A stretch of DNA of 64,000 bases from Osmia lignaria lignaria (GCF_051020975.1 NW_027478162.1:23622001-23686000), one strand, 5' to 3'; numbered from the stretch's first letter, positions 11,601-24,819 are shown. The notes: generated from the letters alone by a model not told the origin. Program-made: numbers and translations.

Positions 11601-14600
11601 TTATCTCAAGGGAAGGGGCCTGACGGACATATTTCGAGATATTTCTTCTTCTTGTTGTTCTTCTTCTGCACAGCTAAGCTGGAAGTGGCATTTGCAGCTC
11701 GCAATAGTGCAGAGTTATCTCAAAGAAAGGGGCCACGGTGTTTCTGTATCTCTATTATGTTGGTGCGGCTTCGGAACTTTTAAATATCTTGATATATCTC
11801 GAGAACTACGCATCTGATCAAAAAATTTCATCGAACATAAAAAGTAGGAAACTTAATTCTCTACAAAAAAGGTCTCTTAACATTTTGCCATAGCTCGCTT
11901 CGTTTCCGAGATATTTGCAGATTTATCTCAAGGGAAGGGGCCTGACGGACATATTTCGAGATATTTCTTCTTCTTGTTGTTCTTCTTCTGCACAGCTAAG
12001 CTGGAAGTGGCATTTGCAGCGCGCAATAGTGCAGAGTTATCTCAAAGAAAGGGGCCACGGTGTTTCTGTATCTCTATTATGTTGGTGCGGCTTCGGAACT
12101 TTTAAATATCTTGATATATCTCGAGAACTACGCATCTGATCAAAAAATATCATAGAACATAAAAAGTAGGAAACCTAATTTTCTACAAAAAAGGTCTCTT
12201 AACATTTTGCCGTAGCTCGCTTCGTTTCCGAGATATTTGCAGATTTATCTCAAGGGAAGGCGCCTAACGGACATATTTCGAGATATTTCTTCTTCTTGTT
12301 GTTCTTCTTCTGCACAGCTAAGCTGGAAGTGGCATTTGCAGCTCGCAATAGGGCAGAGTTATCTCAAAGAAAGGGGCCACGGTGTTTCTGTATCCCTATT
12401 ATGTTGGTGCGGCTTCGGAACTTTTAAATATCTCGATATATCTCGAAAACTACGCTTCTGATCAAAAAATATCATAGAACATAAATTGTAGGAAACATAA
12501 TTCTCTACAAAAAACGTCTCTTAACATTTTGCCATAGCTCGCTTCGTTTCCGAGATATTTGCAGATATATCTCTAGGGAAGGGGCCTGACGGACATATTT
12601 CCAGATATTTCTTCTTCTTGTTCTTCTTCTGCACAGCTAAGCTGGAAGTGGCATTTACAGCTCGCAATAGTGCAGAGTTATCTCAAAGAAAGGGGCCACG
12701 GTGTTTCTGTATCTCTATTATGTTGGTGCGGCTTCGGAACTTTTAAATATCTTGATATATCTCGAGAACTACGCATCTGATCCAAAAATATCATAGAACA
12801 TAAAAAGTAGGAAACCTAATTTTCTACAAAAAAGGTCTCTTAACATTTTGCCATAGCTCGCTTCGTTTCCGAGATATTTGCAGATTTATCTCAAGGGAAG
12901 GTGCCTGACGGACATATTTCGAGATATTTCTTCTTCTTGTTGTTCTTCTTCTGCACAGCTAAGCTGGAAGTGGCATTTGCGGCTCGCACTAGTGCAGAGT
13001 TATCTCAAAGAAAGGGGCCACGGTGTTTCTGTATCCCTATTATGTTGGTGCGGCTTCGGAACTTTTAAATATCTCGATATATCTCGAAAACTACGCTTCT
13101 GATCAAAAAATATCATAGAACATAAATTGTAGGGAACATAATTCTCTACAAAAAACGTCTCTTAACATTTTGCCATAGCTCGCTTCGTTTCCGAGATATT
13201 TGCAGATTCAGCTCAAAGGAACTGGCCTGACGGACATATTTCGAGATATTTCTTCTTCTTGTTGTTCTTCTTCTGCACAGCTAAACTGGAAGTGGCATTT
13301 CCAGCTCGCAATCGTGCAGAGTTATCTCAAAGAAAGGGGCCACGGTGTTTCTGTATCTCTATTATGTTGGTGCGGCTTCGGAACTTTTAAATATCTTGAT
13401 ATATCTCGAGAACTACGCCTCTGATCGAAAAATATCATAGAACATAAAAAGTAGGAAACCTAATTTTCTACAAAAAAGGTCTCTTAACATTTTGCCATAG
13501 CTCGCTTCGTTTCCGAGATATTTGCAGATTTATCTCAAGGGAAGGTGCCTGACGGACATATTTCGAGATATTTCTTCTTCTTGTTGTTCTTCTTCTGCAC
13601 AGCTAAGCTGGAAGTGGCATTTGCGGCTCGCACTAGTGCAGAGTTATCTCAAAGAAAGGGGCCACGGTGTTTCTGTATCCCTATTATGTTGGTGCGGCTT
13701 CGGAACTTTTAAATATCTCGATATATCTCGAAAACTACGCTTCTGATCAAAAAATATCATAGAACATAAATTGTAGGAAACATAATTCTCTACAAAAAAC
13801 GTCTCTTAACATTTTGCCATAGCTCGCTTCGTTTCCGAGATATTTGCAGATTCAGCTCAAAGGAACTGGCCTGACGGACATATTTCGAGATATTTCTTCT
13901 TCTTGTTGTTCTTCTTCTGCACAGCAAAACTGGAAGTGGCATTTCCAGCTCGCAATCGTGCAGAGTTATCTCAAAGAAAGGGGCCACGGTGTTTCTGTAT
14001 CTCTATTATGTTGGTGCGGCTTCGGAACTTTTAAATATCTTGATATATCTCGAGAACTACGCCTCTGATCGAAAAATATCATAGAACATAAAAAGTAGGA
14101 AACTTAATTCTCTACAAAAAACGTCTCTTAACATTTTGCCATAGCTCGCTTCGTTTCCGAGATATTTGCAGATTCAACTCAAAGGAACGGGCCTGACGGA
14201 CATATTTCGAGATACTTCTTCTTCTTGTTGTTCTTCCTCTGCACAGCTAAGCTGGAAGTGGCATTTGCAGCTCGCAATAGTGCAGAGTTATCTCAAAGAA
14301 AGGGGCCACGGTGTTTCTGTATCCCTATTATGTTGGTGCGGCTTCGGAACTTTTAAATATCTCGATATATCTCGAAAACTACGCTTCTGATCAAAAAATA
14401 TCATAGAACGTAAATTGTAGGAAACATTATTCTCTACAAAAAAGGTCTCTTAACATTTTGCCATAGCTCGCTTCGTTTCCGAGATATTTGCAGATTTATC
14501 TCAAGGGAAGGGTCCTGATGGACATATTTCGAGATATTTCTTCTTCTTGTTGTTCTTCTTCTGCACAGCTAAACTGGAAGTGGCATTTCCAGCTCGCAAT

Positions 14601-15446
14601 CGTGCAGAGTTATCTCAAAGAAAGGGGCCACGGTGTTTCTGTATCTCTATTATGTTGGTGCGGCTTCGGAGCTTTTAGATATCTTGATATATCTCGAGAA
14701 CTACGCCTCTGATCGAAAAATATCATAGAACATAAAAAGTAGGAAACTTAATTCTCTACAAAAAAGGTCTCTTAACATTTTGCCATAGCTCGCTTCGTTT
14801 CCGAGATATTTGCAGATTTATCTCAAGGGAAGGGGCCTGACGGACATATTTCGAGATATTTCTTCTTCTTGTTGTTCTTCTTCTGCACAGCTAAGCTGGA
14901 AGTGGCATTTGCAGCGCGCAATAGTGCAGAGTTATCTCAAAGAAAGGGGCCACGGTGTTTCTGTATCTCTATTATGTTGGTGCGGCTTCGGAACTTTTAA
15001 ATATCTTGATATATCTCGAGAACTACGCATCTGATCAAAAAATATCATAGAGCATGAAAAGTAGGAAACCTAATTCTCTACAAAAAAGGTCTCTTAACAT
15101 TTTGCCATAGCTCTCTTCGTTTCCGAGATATTTGCAGATTTATCTCAAGGGAAGGGGCCTGACGGACATATTTCGAGATATTTCTTCTTCTTGTTGTTCT
15201 TCTTCTGCACAGCTAAGCTGGAAGTGGCATTTGCAGCTCGCAATAGTGCAGAGTTATCTCAAAGAAAGGGGCCACGGTGTTTCTGTATCTCTATTATGTT
15301 GGTGCGGCTTCGGAACTTTTAAATATCTTGATATATCTCGAGAACTACGCATCTGATCAAAAAATGTCATCGAACATAAAAAGTAGGAAACTTAATTCTC
15401 TACAAAAAAGGTCTCTTAACATTTTGCCATAGCTCGCTTCGTTTCC
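8691..15446 (+). repeat. 11-monomer duplication, period 3539 bp
   Basis: Monomers at 8691-11907 (3217 bp) are matched one for one at 12230-15446, a shift of 3539 bp (11 x 322 minus 3). Both copies carry the 319-bp monomer (9013 and 12552), the TTCAGCTCAAAGGAACTGG variant, the AGCAAAACTGG variant (10384 and 13923) and AACATTATTCTC linkers. By eye they differ at about five places (T/G near 8700, A/G near 9593, C/T near 11105, A/G near 11513, T/G near 11827), so identity is above 99.8 percent. Similarity stops at 15446; the monomer at 15447 belongs to a different subtype from its expected partner at 11908. Confidence 0.85.
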
Positions 15447-16090
15447 GAGATATTTGCAGATTTATCTCAAGGGAAGGGGCCTGACGGACATATTTCGAGA
15501 TATTTCTTCTTCTTGTTGTTCTTCTTCTGCACAGCTAAGCTGGAAGTGGCATTTGCGGCTCGCACTAGTGCAGAGTTATCTCAAAGAAAGGAGCCACGGT
15601 GTTTCTGTATCTCTATTATGTTGGTGCGGCTTCGGAACTTTTAAATATCTCGATATATCTCGAAAACTACGCTTCTGATCAAAAAATATGATAGAACATA
15701 AATTGTAGGAAACATAATTCTCTACAAAAAAGGTCTCTTAACATTTTGCCATAGCTCGCTTCGTTTCCGAGATATTTGCAGATTTATCTCAAGGGAAGGG
15801 GCCTGACGGACATATTTCGAGATATTTCTTCTTCTTGTTGTTCTTCTTCTGCACAGCTAAGCTGGAAGTGGCATTTGCGGCTCGCACTAGTGCAGAGTTA
15901 TCTCAAAGAAAGGAGCCACGGTGTTTCTGTATCTCTATTATGTTGGTGCGGCTTCGGAACTTTTAAATATCTTGATATATCTCGAGAACTACGCATCTGA
16001 TCAAAAAATATCATAGAACATAAAAAGTAGGAAACTTAATTCTCTACAAAAAAGGTCTCTTAACATTTTGCCATAGCTCGCTTCGTTTCC

Positions 16091-19000
16091 GAGATATTTG
16101 CAGATTCAGCTCAAAGGAACGGGCCTGACGGACATATTTCGAGATACTTCTTCTTCTTGTTGTTCTTCCTCTGCACAGCTAAGCTGGAAGTGGCATTTGC
16201 AGCTCGCAATAGTGCAGAGTTATCTCAAAGAAAGGGGCCACGGTGTTTCTGTATCTCTATTATGTTGGTGCGGCTTCGGAACTTTTAAATATCTCGATAT
16301 ATCTCGAAAACTACGCTTCTGATCAAAAAATATCATAGAACGTAAATTGTAGGAAACATTATTCTCTACAAAAAAGGTCTCTTAACATTTTGCCATAGCT
16401 CGCTTCGTTTCCGAGATATTTGCAGATATATCTCAAGGGAAGGGGCCTGACGGACATATTTCGAGATATTTCTTCTTCTTGTTGTTCCTCTTCTGCACAG
16501 CTAAGCTGGAAGTGGCATTTGCAGCTCGCAATAGTGCAGAGTTATCTCAAAGAAAGGGGCCACGGTGTGTCTGTATCTCTATTATGTTGGTGCGGCTTCG
16601 GAACTTTTAAATATTTCGATATATCTCGAAAACTACGCTTCTGATCAAAAAATATCATAGAACGTAAATTGTAGGAAACATTATTCTCTACAAAAAAGGT
16701 CTCTTAACATTTTGCCATAGCTCGCTTCGTTTCCGAGATATTTGCAGATTTATCTCAAGGGAAGGGTCCTGATGGACATATTTCGAGATATTTCTTCTTC
16801 TTGTTGTTCTTCTTCTGCACAGCTAAACTGGAAGTGGCATTTCCAGCTCGCAATCGTGATGAGTTATCTCAAAGAAAGGGGCCACGGTGTTTCTGTATCT
16901 CTATTATGTTGGTGCGGCTTCGGAACTTTTAAATATCTTGATATATCTCGAGAACTACGCCTCTGATCGAAAAACATCATAGAACATAAAAAGTAGGAAA
17001 CTTAATTCTCTACAAAAAAGGTCTCTTAACATTTTGCCATAGCTCGCTTCGTTTCCGAGATATTTGCAGATTTATCTCAAGGGAAGGGGCCTGACGGACA
17101 TATTTCGAGATATTTCTTCTTCTTGTTGTTCTTCTTCTGCACAGCTAAGCTGGAAGTGGCATTTGCAGCGCGCAATAGTGCAGAGTTATCTCAAAGAAAG
17201 GGGCCACGGTGTTTCTGTATCTCTATTATGTTGGTGCGGCTTCGGAACTTTTAAATATCTTGATATATCTCGAGAACTACGCCTCTGATCGAAAAATATC
17301 ATAGAACATAAAAAGTAGGAAACTTAATTCTCTACAAAAAAGGTCTCTTAACGTTTTGCCATAGCTCGCTTCGTTTCCGAGATATTTGCAGATTCAGCTC
17401 AAAGGAACGGGCCTGACGGACATATTTCGAGATACTTCTTCTTCTTGTTGTTCTTCTTCTGCACAGCTAAGCTGGAAGTGGCATTTGCAGCTCGCAATAG
17501 TGCAGAGTTATCTCAAAGAAAGGGGCCACGGTGTTTCTGTATCTCTATTATGTTGGTGCGGCTTCGGAACTTTTAAGTATCTTGATATATCTCGAGAACT
17601 ACGCATCTGATCAAAAAATATCATAGAACATAAAAAGTAGGAAACCTAATTCTCTACAAAAAAGGTCTCTTAACATTTTGCCATAGCTCGCTTCGTTTCC
17701 GAGATATTTGCAGATATATCTCAAGGGAAGGGGCCTGCCGGACATATTTCGAGATATTTCTTCTTCTTGTTGTTCTTCTTCAGCACAGCTAAGCTGGAAG
17801 TGGCATTTACAGCTCGCAATAGTGCAGAGTTATCTCAAAGAAAGGGGCCACGGTGTTTCTGTATCTCTATTATGTTGGTGCGGCTTCGGAACTTTTAAAT
17901 ATCTTGATATATCTACGAGAACTACGCATCTGATCAAAAAATATCATAGAACATAAAAAGTAGGAAACTTAATTCTCTACAAAAAAGGTCTCTTAACATT
18001 TTGCCATAGCTCGCTTCGTTTCCGAGATATTTGCAGATTTATCTCAAGGGAAGGGGCCTGACGGACATATTTCGAGATATTTCTTCTTCTTGTTGTTCTT
18101 CTTCTGCACAGCTAAGCTGGAAGTGGCATTTGCAGCTCGCAATAGTGCAGAGTTATCTCAAAGAAAGGGGCCACGGTGTTTCTGTATCTCTATTATGTTG
18201 GTGCGGCTTCGGAACTTTTAAATATCTTGATATATCTCGAGAACTACGCATCTGATCAAAAAATATCATAGAACATAAAAAGTATGAAACTTAATTCTCT
18301 ACAAAAAAGGTCTCTTAACATTTTGCCATAGCTCGCTTCGTTTCCGAGATATTTGCAGATTTATCTCAAGGGAAGGGGCCTGACGGACATATTTCGAGAT
18401 ATTTCTTCTTCTTGTTGTTCTTCTTCTGCACAGCTAAGCTGGAAGTGGCATTTGCGGCTCGCACTAGTGCAGAGTTATCTCAAAGAAAGGAGCCACGGTG
18501 TTTCTGTATCTCTATTATGTTGGTGCGGCTTCGGAACTTTTAAATATCTCGATATATCTCGAAAACTACGCTTCTGATCAAAAAATATCATAGAACATAA
18601 ATTGTAGGAAACATAATTCACTACAAAAAACGTCTCTTAACATTTTGCCATAGCTCGCTTCGTTTCCGAGATATTTGCAGATTCAGCTCAAAGGAACGGG
18701 CCTGACGGACATATTTCGAGATACTTCTTCTTCTTGTTGTTCTTCCTCTTGCACAGCTAAGCTGGAAGTGGCATTTGCAGCTCGCAATAGTGCAGAGTTA
18801 TCTCAAAGAAAGGGGCCACGGTGTTTCTGTATCTCTATTATGTTGGTGCGGCTTCGGAACTTTTAAATATCTTGATATATCTCGAGAACTACGCATCTGA
18901 TCAAAAAATATCATAGAACATAAAAAGTAGGAAACTTAATTCTCTACAAAAAAGGTCTCTTAACATTTTGCCATAGCTCGCTTCGTTTCCGAGATATTTG

Positions 19001-21244
19001 CAGATTTATCTCAAGGGAAGGGGCCTGACGGACATATTTCGAGATATTTCTTCTTCTTGTTGTTCTTCTTCTGCACAGCTAAGCTGGAAGTGGCATTTGC
19101 GGCTCGCACTAGTGCAGAGTTATCTCAAAGAAAGGAGCCACGGTGTTTCTGTATCTCTATTATGTTGGTGCGGCTTCGGAACTTTTAAATATCTCGATAT
19201 ATCTCGAAAACTACGCTTCTGATCAAAAAATATCATAGAACATAAATTGTAGGAAACATAATTCACTACAAAAAACGTCTCTTAACATTTTGCCATAGCT
19301 CGCTTCGTTTCCGAGATATTTGCAGATTCAGCTCAAAGGAACGGGCCTGACGGACATATTTCGAGATACTTCTTCTTCTTGTTGTTCTTCCTCTGCACAG
19401 CTAAGCTGGAAGTGGCATTTGCAGCTCGCAATAGTGCAGAGTTATCTCAAAGAAAGGGGCCACGGTGTTTCTGTATCTCTATTATGTTGGTGCGGCTTCG
19501 GAACTTTTAAATATCTTGATATATCTCGAGAACTACGCATCTGATCAAAAAATATCATAGAACATAAAAAGTAGGAAACTTAATTCTCTACAAAAAAGGT
19601 CTCTCAACATTTTGCCATAGCTCGCTTCGTTCCCGAGATATTTGCAGATTTATCTCAAGGGAAGGGGCCTGACGGACATATTTCGAGATATTTCTTCTTC
19701 TTGTTGTTCTTCTTCTGCACAGCTAAGCTGGAAGTGGCATTTGCAGCTCGCAATAGTGCAGAGTTATCTCAAAGAAAGGGGCCACGGTGTTTCTGTATCT
19801 CTATTATGTTGGTGCGGCTTCGGAACTTTTAAATATCTTGATATATCTCGAGAACTACGCATCTGATCAAAAAATATCGTAGAAGATAAAAAGTAGGAAA
19901 CTTAATTCTCTACAAAAAAGGTCTCTTAACATTTCGCCATAGCTCGCTTCGTTTCCGAGATATTTGCAGATTTATCTCAAGGGAAGGGGCCTGTCGGACA
20001 TATTTCGAGATATTTCTTCTTCTTGTTGTTCTTCTTCTGCACAGCTAAGCTGGAAGTGGCAGTTGCGGCTCGCACTAGTGCAGAGTTATCTCAAAGAAAG
20101 GGGCCACGGTGTTTCTGTATCTCTATTATGTTGGTGCGGCTTCGGAACTTTTAAATATCTTGATATATCTCGAGAACTACGCCTCTGATCGAAAAATATC
20201 ATAGAACATAAAAAGTAGGAAACTTAATTCTCTACAAAAAAGGTCTCTTAACATTTTGCCATAGCTCGCTTCGTTTCCGAGATATTTGCAGATTCAGCTC
20301 AAAGGAACGGGCCTGACGGACATATTTCGAGATACTTCTTCTTCTTGTTGTTCTTCCTCTGCACAGCTAAGCTGGAAGTGGCATTTGCAGCTCGCAATAG
20401 TGCAGAGTTATCTCAAAGAAAGGGGCCACGGTGTTTCTGTATCTCTATTATGTTGGTGCGGCTTCGGAACTTTTAAATATCTCGATATATCTCGAAAACT
20501 ACGCTTCTGATCAAAAAATATCATAGAACGTAAATTGTTGGAAACATTATTCTCTACAAAAAAGGTCTCTTAACATTTTGCCATAGCTCGCTTCGTTTCC
20601 GAGATATTTGCAGATATATCTCAAGGGAAGGGGCCTGACGGACATATTTCGAGATATTTCTTCTTCTTGTTGTTCTTCTTCTGCACAGCTAAGCTGGAAG
20701 TGGCATTTGCAGCTCGCAATAGTGCAGAGTTATCTCAAAGAAAGGGGCCACGGTGTTTCTGTATCTCTATTATGTTGGTGCGGCTTCGGAACTTTTAAAT
20801 ATTTCGATATATCTCGAAAACTACGCTTCTGGTCAAAAAATATCATAGAACGTAAATTGTAGGAAACATTATTCTCTACAAAAAAGGTCTCTTAACATTT
20901 TGCCATAGCTCGCTTCGTTTCCGAGATATTTGCAGATTTATCTCAAGGGAAGGGTCCTGATGGACATATTTCGAGATATTTCTTCTTCTTGTTGTTCTTC
21001 TTCTGCACAGCTAAACTGGAAGTGGCATTTCCAGCTCGCAATCGTGATGAGTTATCTCAAAGAAAGGGGCCACGGTGTTTCTGTATCTCTATTATGTTGG
21101 TGCGGCTTCGGAACTTTTAAATATCTTGATATATCTCGAGAACTACGCCTCTGATCGAAAAATATCATAGAACATAAAAAGTAGGAAACTTAATTCTCTA
21201 CAAAAAAGGTCTCTTAACGTTTTGCCATAGCTCGCTTCGTTTCC
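16091..21244 (+). repeat. Segment repeated at 4188-bp spacing
   Basis: Three consecutive monomers at 16091-17056 reappear at 20279-21244. Shared private variants are TTAAATATTTCGATATATC in the middle monomer and AATCGTGATGAGTTATC in the third. The next monomer then differs: 17379 matches 21245, so one monomer is missing from the later copy. The spacing is 13 x 322 plus 2, because the monomers at 17701 and 18668 each carry one extra base. Confidence 0.7.
18346..19634 (+). repeat. Dimer duplication (645 + 644 bp)
   Basis: A two-monomer block at 18346-18990 is repeated at 18991-19634. Both share AAAGGAGCCACGG, AATTCACTACAAAAAACG and the CAGCTCAAAGGAACGGG subtype. The first copy has one extra T in TTCCTCTTGCACAG (near 18750), which breaks the recurrent open frame only there. 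Confidence 0.8.
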
Positions 21245-23059
21245 GAGATATTTGCAGATTCAGCTCAAAGGAACGGGCCTGACGGACATATTTCGAGATA
21301 CTTCTTCTTCTTGTTGTTGTTCCTCTGCACAGCTAAGCTGGAAGTGGCATTTGCAGCTCGCAATAGTGCAGAGTTATCTCAAAGAAAGGGGCCACGGTGT
21401 TTCTGTATCTCTATTATGTTGGTGCGGCTTCGGAACTTTTAAATATCTTGATATATCTCGAGAACTACGCATCTGATCAAAAAATATCGTAGAAGATAAA
21501 AAGTAGGAAACTTAATTCTCTACAAAAAAGGTCTCTTAACATTTCGCCATAGCTCGCTTCGTTTCCGAGATATTTGCAGATTTATCTCAAGGGAAGGGGC
21601 CTGTCGGACATATTTCGAGATATTTCTTCTTCTTGTTGTTCTTCTTCTGCACAGCTAAGCTGGAAGTGGCATTTGCGGCTCGCACTAGTGCAGAGTTATC
21701 TCAAAGAAAGGGGCCACGGTGTTTCTGTATCTCTATTATGTTGGTGCGGCTTCGGAACTTTTAAATATCTCGATACATCTCGAAAACTACGCTTCTGATC
21801 AAAAAATATGATAGAACATAAATTGTAGGAAACATAATTCTCTACAAAAAACGTCTCTTAACATTTTGCCATAGCTCGCTTCGTTTCCGAGATATTTGCA
21901 GATTCAGCTCAAAGGAACTGGCCTGACGGACATATTTCGAGATATTTCTTCTTCTTGTTGTTCTTCCTCTGCACAGCTAAGCTGGAAGTGGCATTTGCAG
22001 CTCGCAATAGTGCAGAGTTATCTCAAAGAAAGGGGCCACGGTGTTTCTGTATCTCTATTATGTTGGTGCGGCTTCGGAACTTTTAAATATCTCGATATAT
22101 CTCGAAAACTACGCTTCTGATCAAAAAATATCATAGAACGTAAATTGTAGCAAACATTATTCTCTACAAAACAGGTCTCTTAACATTTTGCCATAGCTCG
22201 CTTCGTTTCCGAGATATTTGCAGATTTATCTCAAGGGAAGGGTCCTGATGGACATATTTCGAGATATTTCTTCTTCTTGTTGTTCTTCTTCTGCACAGCT
22301 AAACTGGAAGTGGCATTTCCAGCTCGCAATAGTGCAGAGTTATCTCAAAGAGAGGGGCCACGGTGTTTCTGTATCTCTATTATGTTGGTGCGGCTTCGGA
22401 ACTTTTAAATATCTTGATATATCTCGAGAACTACGCATCTGATCAAAAAATATCATAGAAGATAAAAAGTAGGAAACTTAATTCTCTACAAAAAAGGTCT
22501 CTGAACATTTTGCCATAGCTCGCTTCGTTTCCGAGATATTTGCAGATTTATCTCAAGGGAAGGGGCCTGACGGACATATTTCGAGATATTTCTTCTTCTT
22601 GTTGTTCTTCTTCTGCACAGCTAAGCTGGAAGTGGCATTTGCGGCTCGCACTAGTGCAGAGTTATCTCAAAGAAAGGGGCCACGGTGTTTCTGTATCCCT
22701 ATTATGTTGGTGCGGCTTCGGAACTTTTAAATATCTCGATATATCTCGAAAACTACGCTTCTGATCAAAAAATATCATAGAACATAAATTGTAGGAAACA
22801 GAATTCTCTACAAAAAAGGTCTCTTAACATTTTGCCATAGCTCGCTTCGTTTCCGAGATATTTGCAGATATATCTCAAGGGAAGGGGCCTGACGGACATA
22901 TTTCGAGATATTTCTTCTTCTTGTTGTTCTTCCTCTGCACAGCTAAGCTGGAAGTGGCATTTGCAGCTCGCAATAGTGCAGAGTTATCTCAAAGAAAGGG
23001 GCCACGGTGTTTCTGTATCTCTATTATGTTGGTGCGGCTTCGGAACTTTTAAATATCTT

Positions 23060-23063
23060 GATA
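23060..23063. repeat. Left target-site duplication GATA
   Basis: These are the last four satellite bases before the LTR. The split monomer totals 326 bp instead of 322, which requires a 4-bp duplication. Confidence 0.8.
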
Positions 23064-23099
23064 TGTTACGTCCGGAAAATTTTCCAAATTTATCCGCCT

Positions 23100-23154
23100 C
23101 ACGTTCCCTTATCAAGCCTTCGGGTTATAGGAGTCTCCTCATGTAAGGGGCGTG
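23100..23154 (+). other. LTR structured hairpin element A
   Basis: The outer stem pairs CACG and CCCTTA (23100-23103, 23106-23111) with TAAGGG and CGTG (23144-23149, 23151-23154). Inside are a CCTTCGG hairpin (UUCG-type tetraloop) and a second hairpin AGGAG-T-CTCCT, then TCATG. It is the first of five elements with this layout in each LTR. Copy in 3' LTR: 34279-34333. Confidence 0.7.
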
Positions 23155-23206
23155 GGGAGGGCAAATTACTACTGCACTTTTCTTTAATTTCTCCTTGACT
23201 CGGTGC

Positions 23207-23253
23207 TTTCCCATCAAGCCTTCGGGTTGTAAGAGACTTCTTCATGTGGGAAA
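23207..23253 (+). other. LTR structured hairpin element B
   Basis: The outer stem pairs TTTCCCA (23207-23213) with TGGGAAA (23247-23253). The core again has AAGCCTTCGGGTT followed by AAGAGACTTCTT and CATG. The outer stem is unrelated in sequence to element A but is fully complementary. Copy in 3' LTR: 34386-34432. Confidence 0.7.
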
Positions 23254-23451
23254 TGCGCAGGGAAAAGTTTGAGCTTATAATTATTCTACTTTTGTCTTTC
23301 CTATTCTTTCATTCTTCTCATATTTCTCAATTCCTTTCTTAGTTGAAACCCCTCCTTGAAGCTATCGTCGTGCTCAACTGCGTAGTAACAGAAACGCGTG
23401 ATAGAAAAACTCGGCTTCGACCAAGGAAAAGTATCATAAACACCGTTCGCG

Positions 23452-23503
23452 GCGCGGTTAGCCAGTGCTTCACATTGTAGGGGTCTCCTCGGGCTAACTG
23501 CGC
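23452..23503 (+). other. LTR structured hairpin element E (diverged)
   Basis: The outer stem pairs GCGC-G-GTTAGCC (23452-23463) with GGCTAAC-T-GCGC (23492-23503), 12 pairs including one G-T. The first inner arm is GTG-CTT-CAC instead of the UUCG type. The second arm retains GTAGGGGTCTCCTC. It is the most diverged core but has one of the longest outer stems. Copy in 3' LTR: 34631-34682. Confidence 0.6.
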
Positions 23504-23815
23504 AAAAACGTAAAGATCACGTTATTACCGAGATTAACATCGATACTCTCCTCTTTTTCACGCGTGGGCGCCAGTCGGTCCCTAACCCGATCGCGTGTAT
23601 GAATTGATTGCTGGAGTGAGAACGCTAAGGAATGTAGTTCGTTGAATATTTGTATGGATGCGAGAGCGAGGAATGAGAACCCTTGCAGGCAAACGCTAGC
23701 ATGCGTTCGAGGACTGTTTAGAGGCAAAGGGTCGTGCGAGGCAATAAAAGTCTTTGTATCGAATTTCGAGAATTTGCCTGAAACCGAAAACCTAACGGTA
23801 ATTTTCGAATGACGA

Positions 23816-23828
23816 GAACGTTCTCGAA
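23816..23828 (+). promoter_or_regulatory. Heat-shock element, three units
   Basis: GAA-CG-TTC-TC-GAA is a perfect alternating GAAnnTTCnnGAA array, the consensus for a heat-shock factor trimer. It lies within a 14-bp palindrome CGAGAACGTTCTCG (23813-23826). Its place, about 750 bp into the LTR, fits an upstream enhancer. The 3' LTR copy is at 34995-35007. Function is inferred from the motif only. Confidence 0.5.
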
Positions 23829-24254
23829 GCAACTACGTCGCAACTGAAATAACGAATATTCGATTAATAATGGAAACCTGTCGTTATTGGAAAATAGCAA
23901 TCGAACACCGAATGCCTTATATCGAGCGTACCGGCGCAATCCATATTGTTGATCGATTTCTCTGTGAACGAAATGATTATGGACAAGCCAACTGTTAATT
24001 AAGAAACCTCGTGATAACCGGTCCATTATTCATACTTAATAGTACAACAGATATAGTTCATGTTTATAGCAATAATTCTGATTTAAACTATTAATTGATA
24101 ATCACATCATATCTAATATTGGAATTATCGATGAGAATAGAACATTCCAGAAATTCTACGGCGTAGAAACATCGAAAAGCCGTTAGACAGAGAGGGAACA
24201 CCAAGAAAGAGAGAAAACATGATCTGGAGGAATTTAGCTGGCACGCGCGCTTAA

Positions 24255-24259
24255 CCAAT
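24255..24259 (+). promoter_or_regulatory. CCAAT box in LTR
   Basis: AACCAATAG fits the NF-Y consensus and lies in the CpG-rich part of the LTR. The transcription start is not identifiable from sequence, so this is only a candidate promoter element. Confidence 0.3.
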
Positions 24260-24812
24260 AGCGACGCATGCGACGCTGTCGTCACGCGCTATGATTTGCC
24301 GAAATGTCCCCACGCAGGACATCGTCCTCGCGACGGGCCCTTCCGGCTAGGATCGCGATCGATTCTGATCACTCTTCGTCGAACAATCGAGTAAGTCGTG
24401 ACGGGAGCCCGTGCGTCTAGAGATAGAGTTGTCGTTCGTACTTCGTTGTAATTTACCTGCGCGGCAAGACCTACGGATTAGGCAGAGTGTCGTGAGAGTG
24501 AAATTCCGGATACGCGGCAAGAACTCAGAGACGCGCACGTTAAACTCATTTTCATACTATTAAACCTCTATCTTTTCTCTTTCTTTTAATCCGTTGTTCG
24601 CGTAACTTTCGTATTAAATTCACTCGCGCTTATTATTATATTATTCCGAAGAGCGTAATCGTCTTGTGTTCGTCTTATTAATTTTGCAACAAACGACAAA
24701 CGGGCGCGCGACAAGTGAAGTGCCGCCACAGATCTCTCAACCTTTCTTGGTGTTCCAGATCAACCAGCGATTTTTCAACGTTCAACCAGCGAATTAACAA
24801 CCGATTATATCA

Positions 24813-24819
24813 TATATAA
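24813..24819 (+). promoter_or_regulatory. TATA-like sequence in LTR
   Basis: TATATAA within an AT-rich stretch upstream of CTCACGGTAAGCC. It could be the LTR TATA box. Alternatively GGTAAG at 24836-24841 could be a splice donor of a transcript that starts further upstream. The two readings largely exclude each other. Confidence 0.25.

Larger units (their letters stand above)
1..23063. repeat. Left satellite array, 322-bp monomers
   Basis: About 71.6 head-to-tail copies of a 322-bp monomer fill this stretch. The same landmarks recur every 322 bases: GAGATATTTGCAG, a TTC/TTG pyrimidine tract ending in TGCACAG, GTGCGGCTTCGG, and TTTTGCCATAGCTCGC. Monomers mostly differ by a few percent. Some are 321 bp (for example those starting at 3865, 4830, 6761 and 7726) and two are 319 bp (9013-9331 and 12552-12870, a 3-bp loss in the pyrimidine tract). 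Two 3'-half types alternate: one with CTTGATATATCTCGAGAAC and AAAAAGTAGG, the other with CTCGATATATCTCGAAAAC and AAATTGTAGG. No real gene is seen. A centromeric or pericentromeric role is plausible but not shown. Confidence 0.98.

Noticed and set aside
23494..24538. Minus-strand frames of 112, 102, 64 and 63 codons in the 5' LTR, repeated in the 3' LTR
   Set aside because: Their repetition only reflects LTR identity; they overlap one another, match no family I recognise, and one pair differs by amino-acid changes without sign of constraint.
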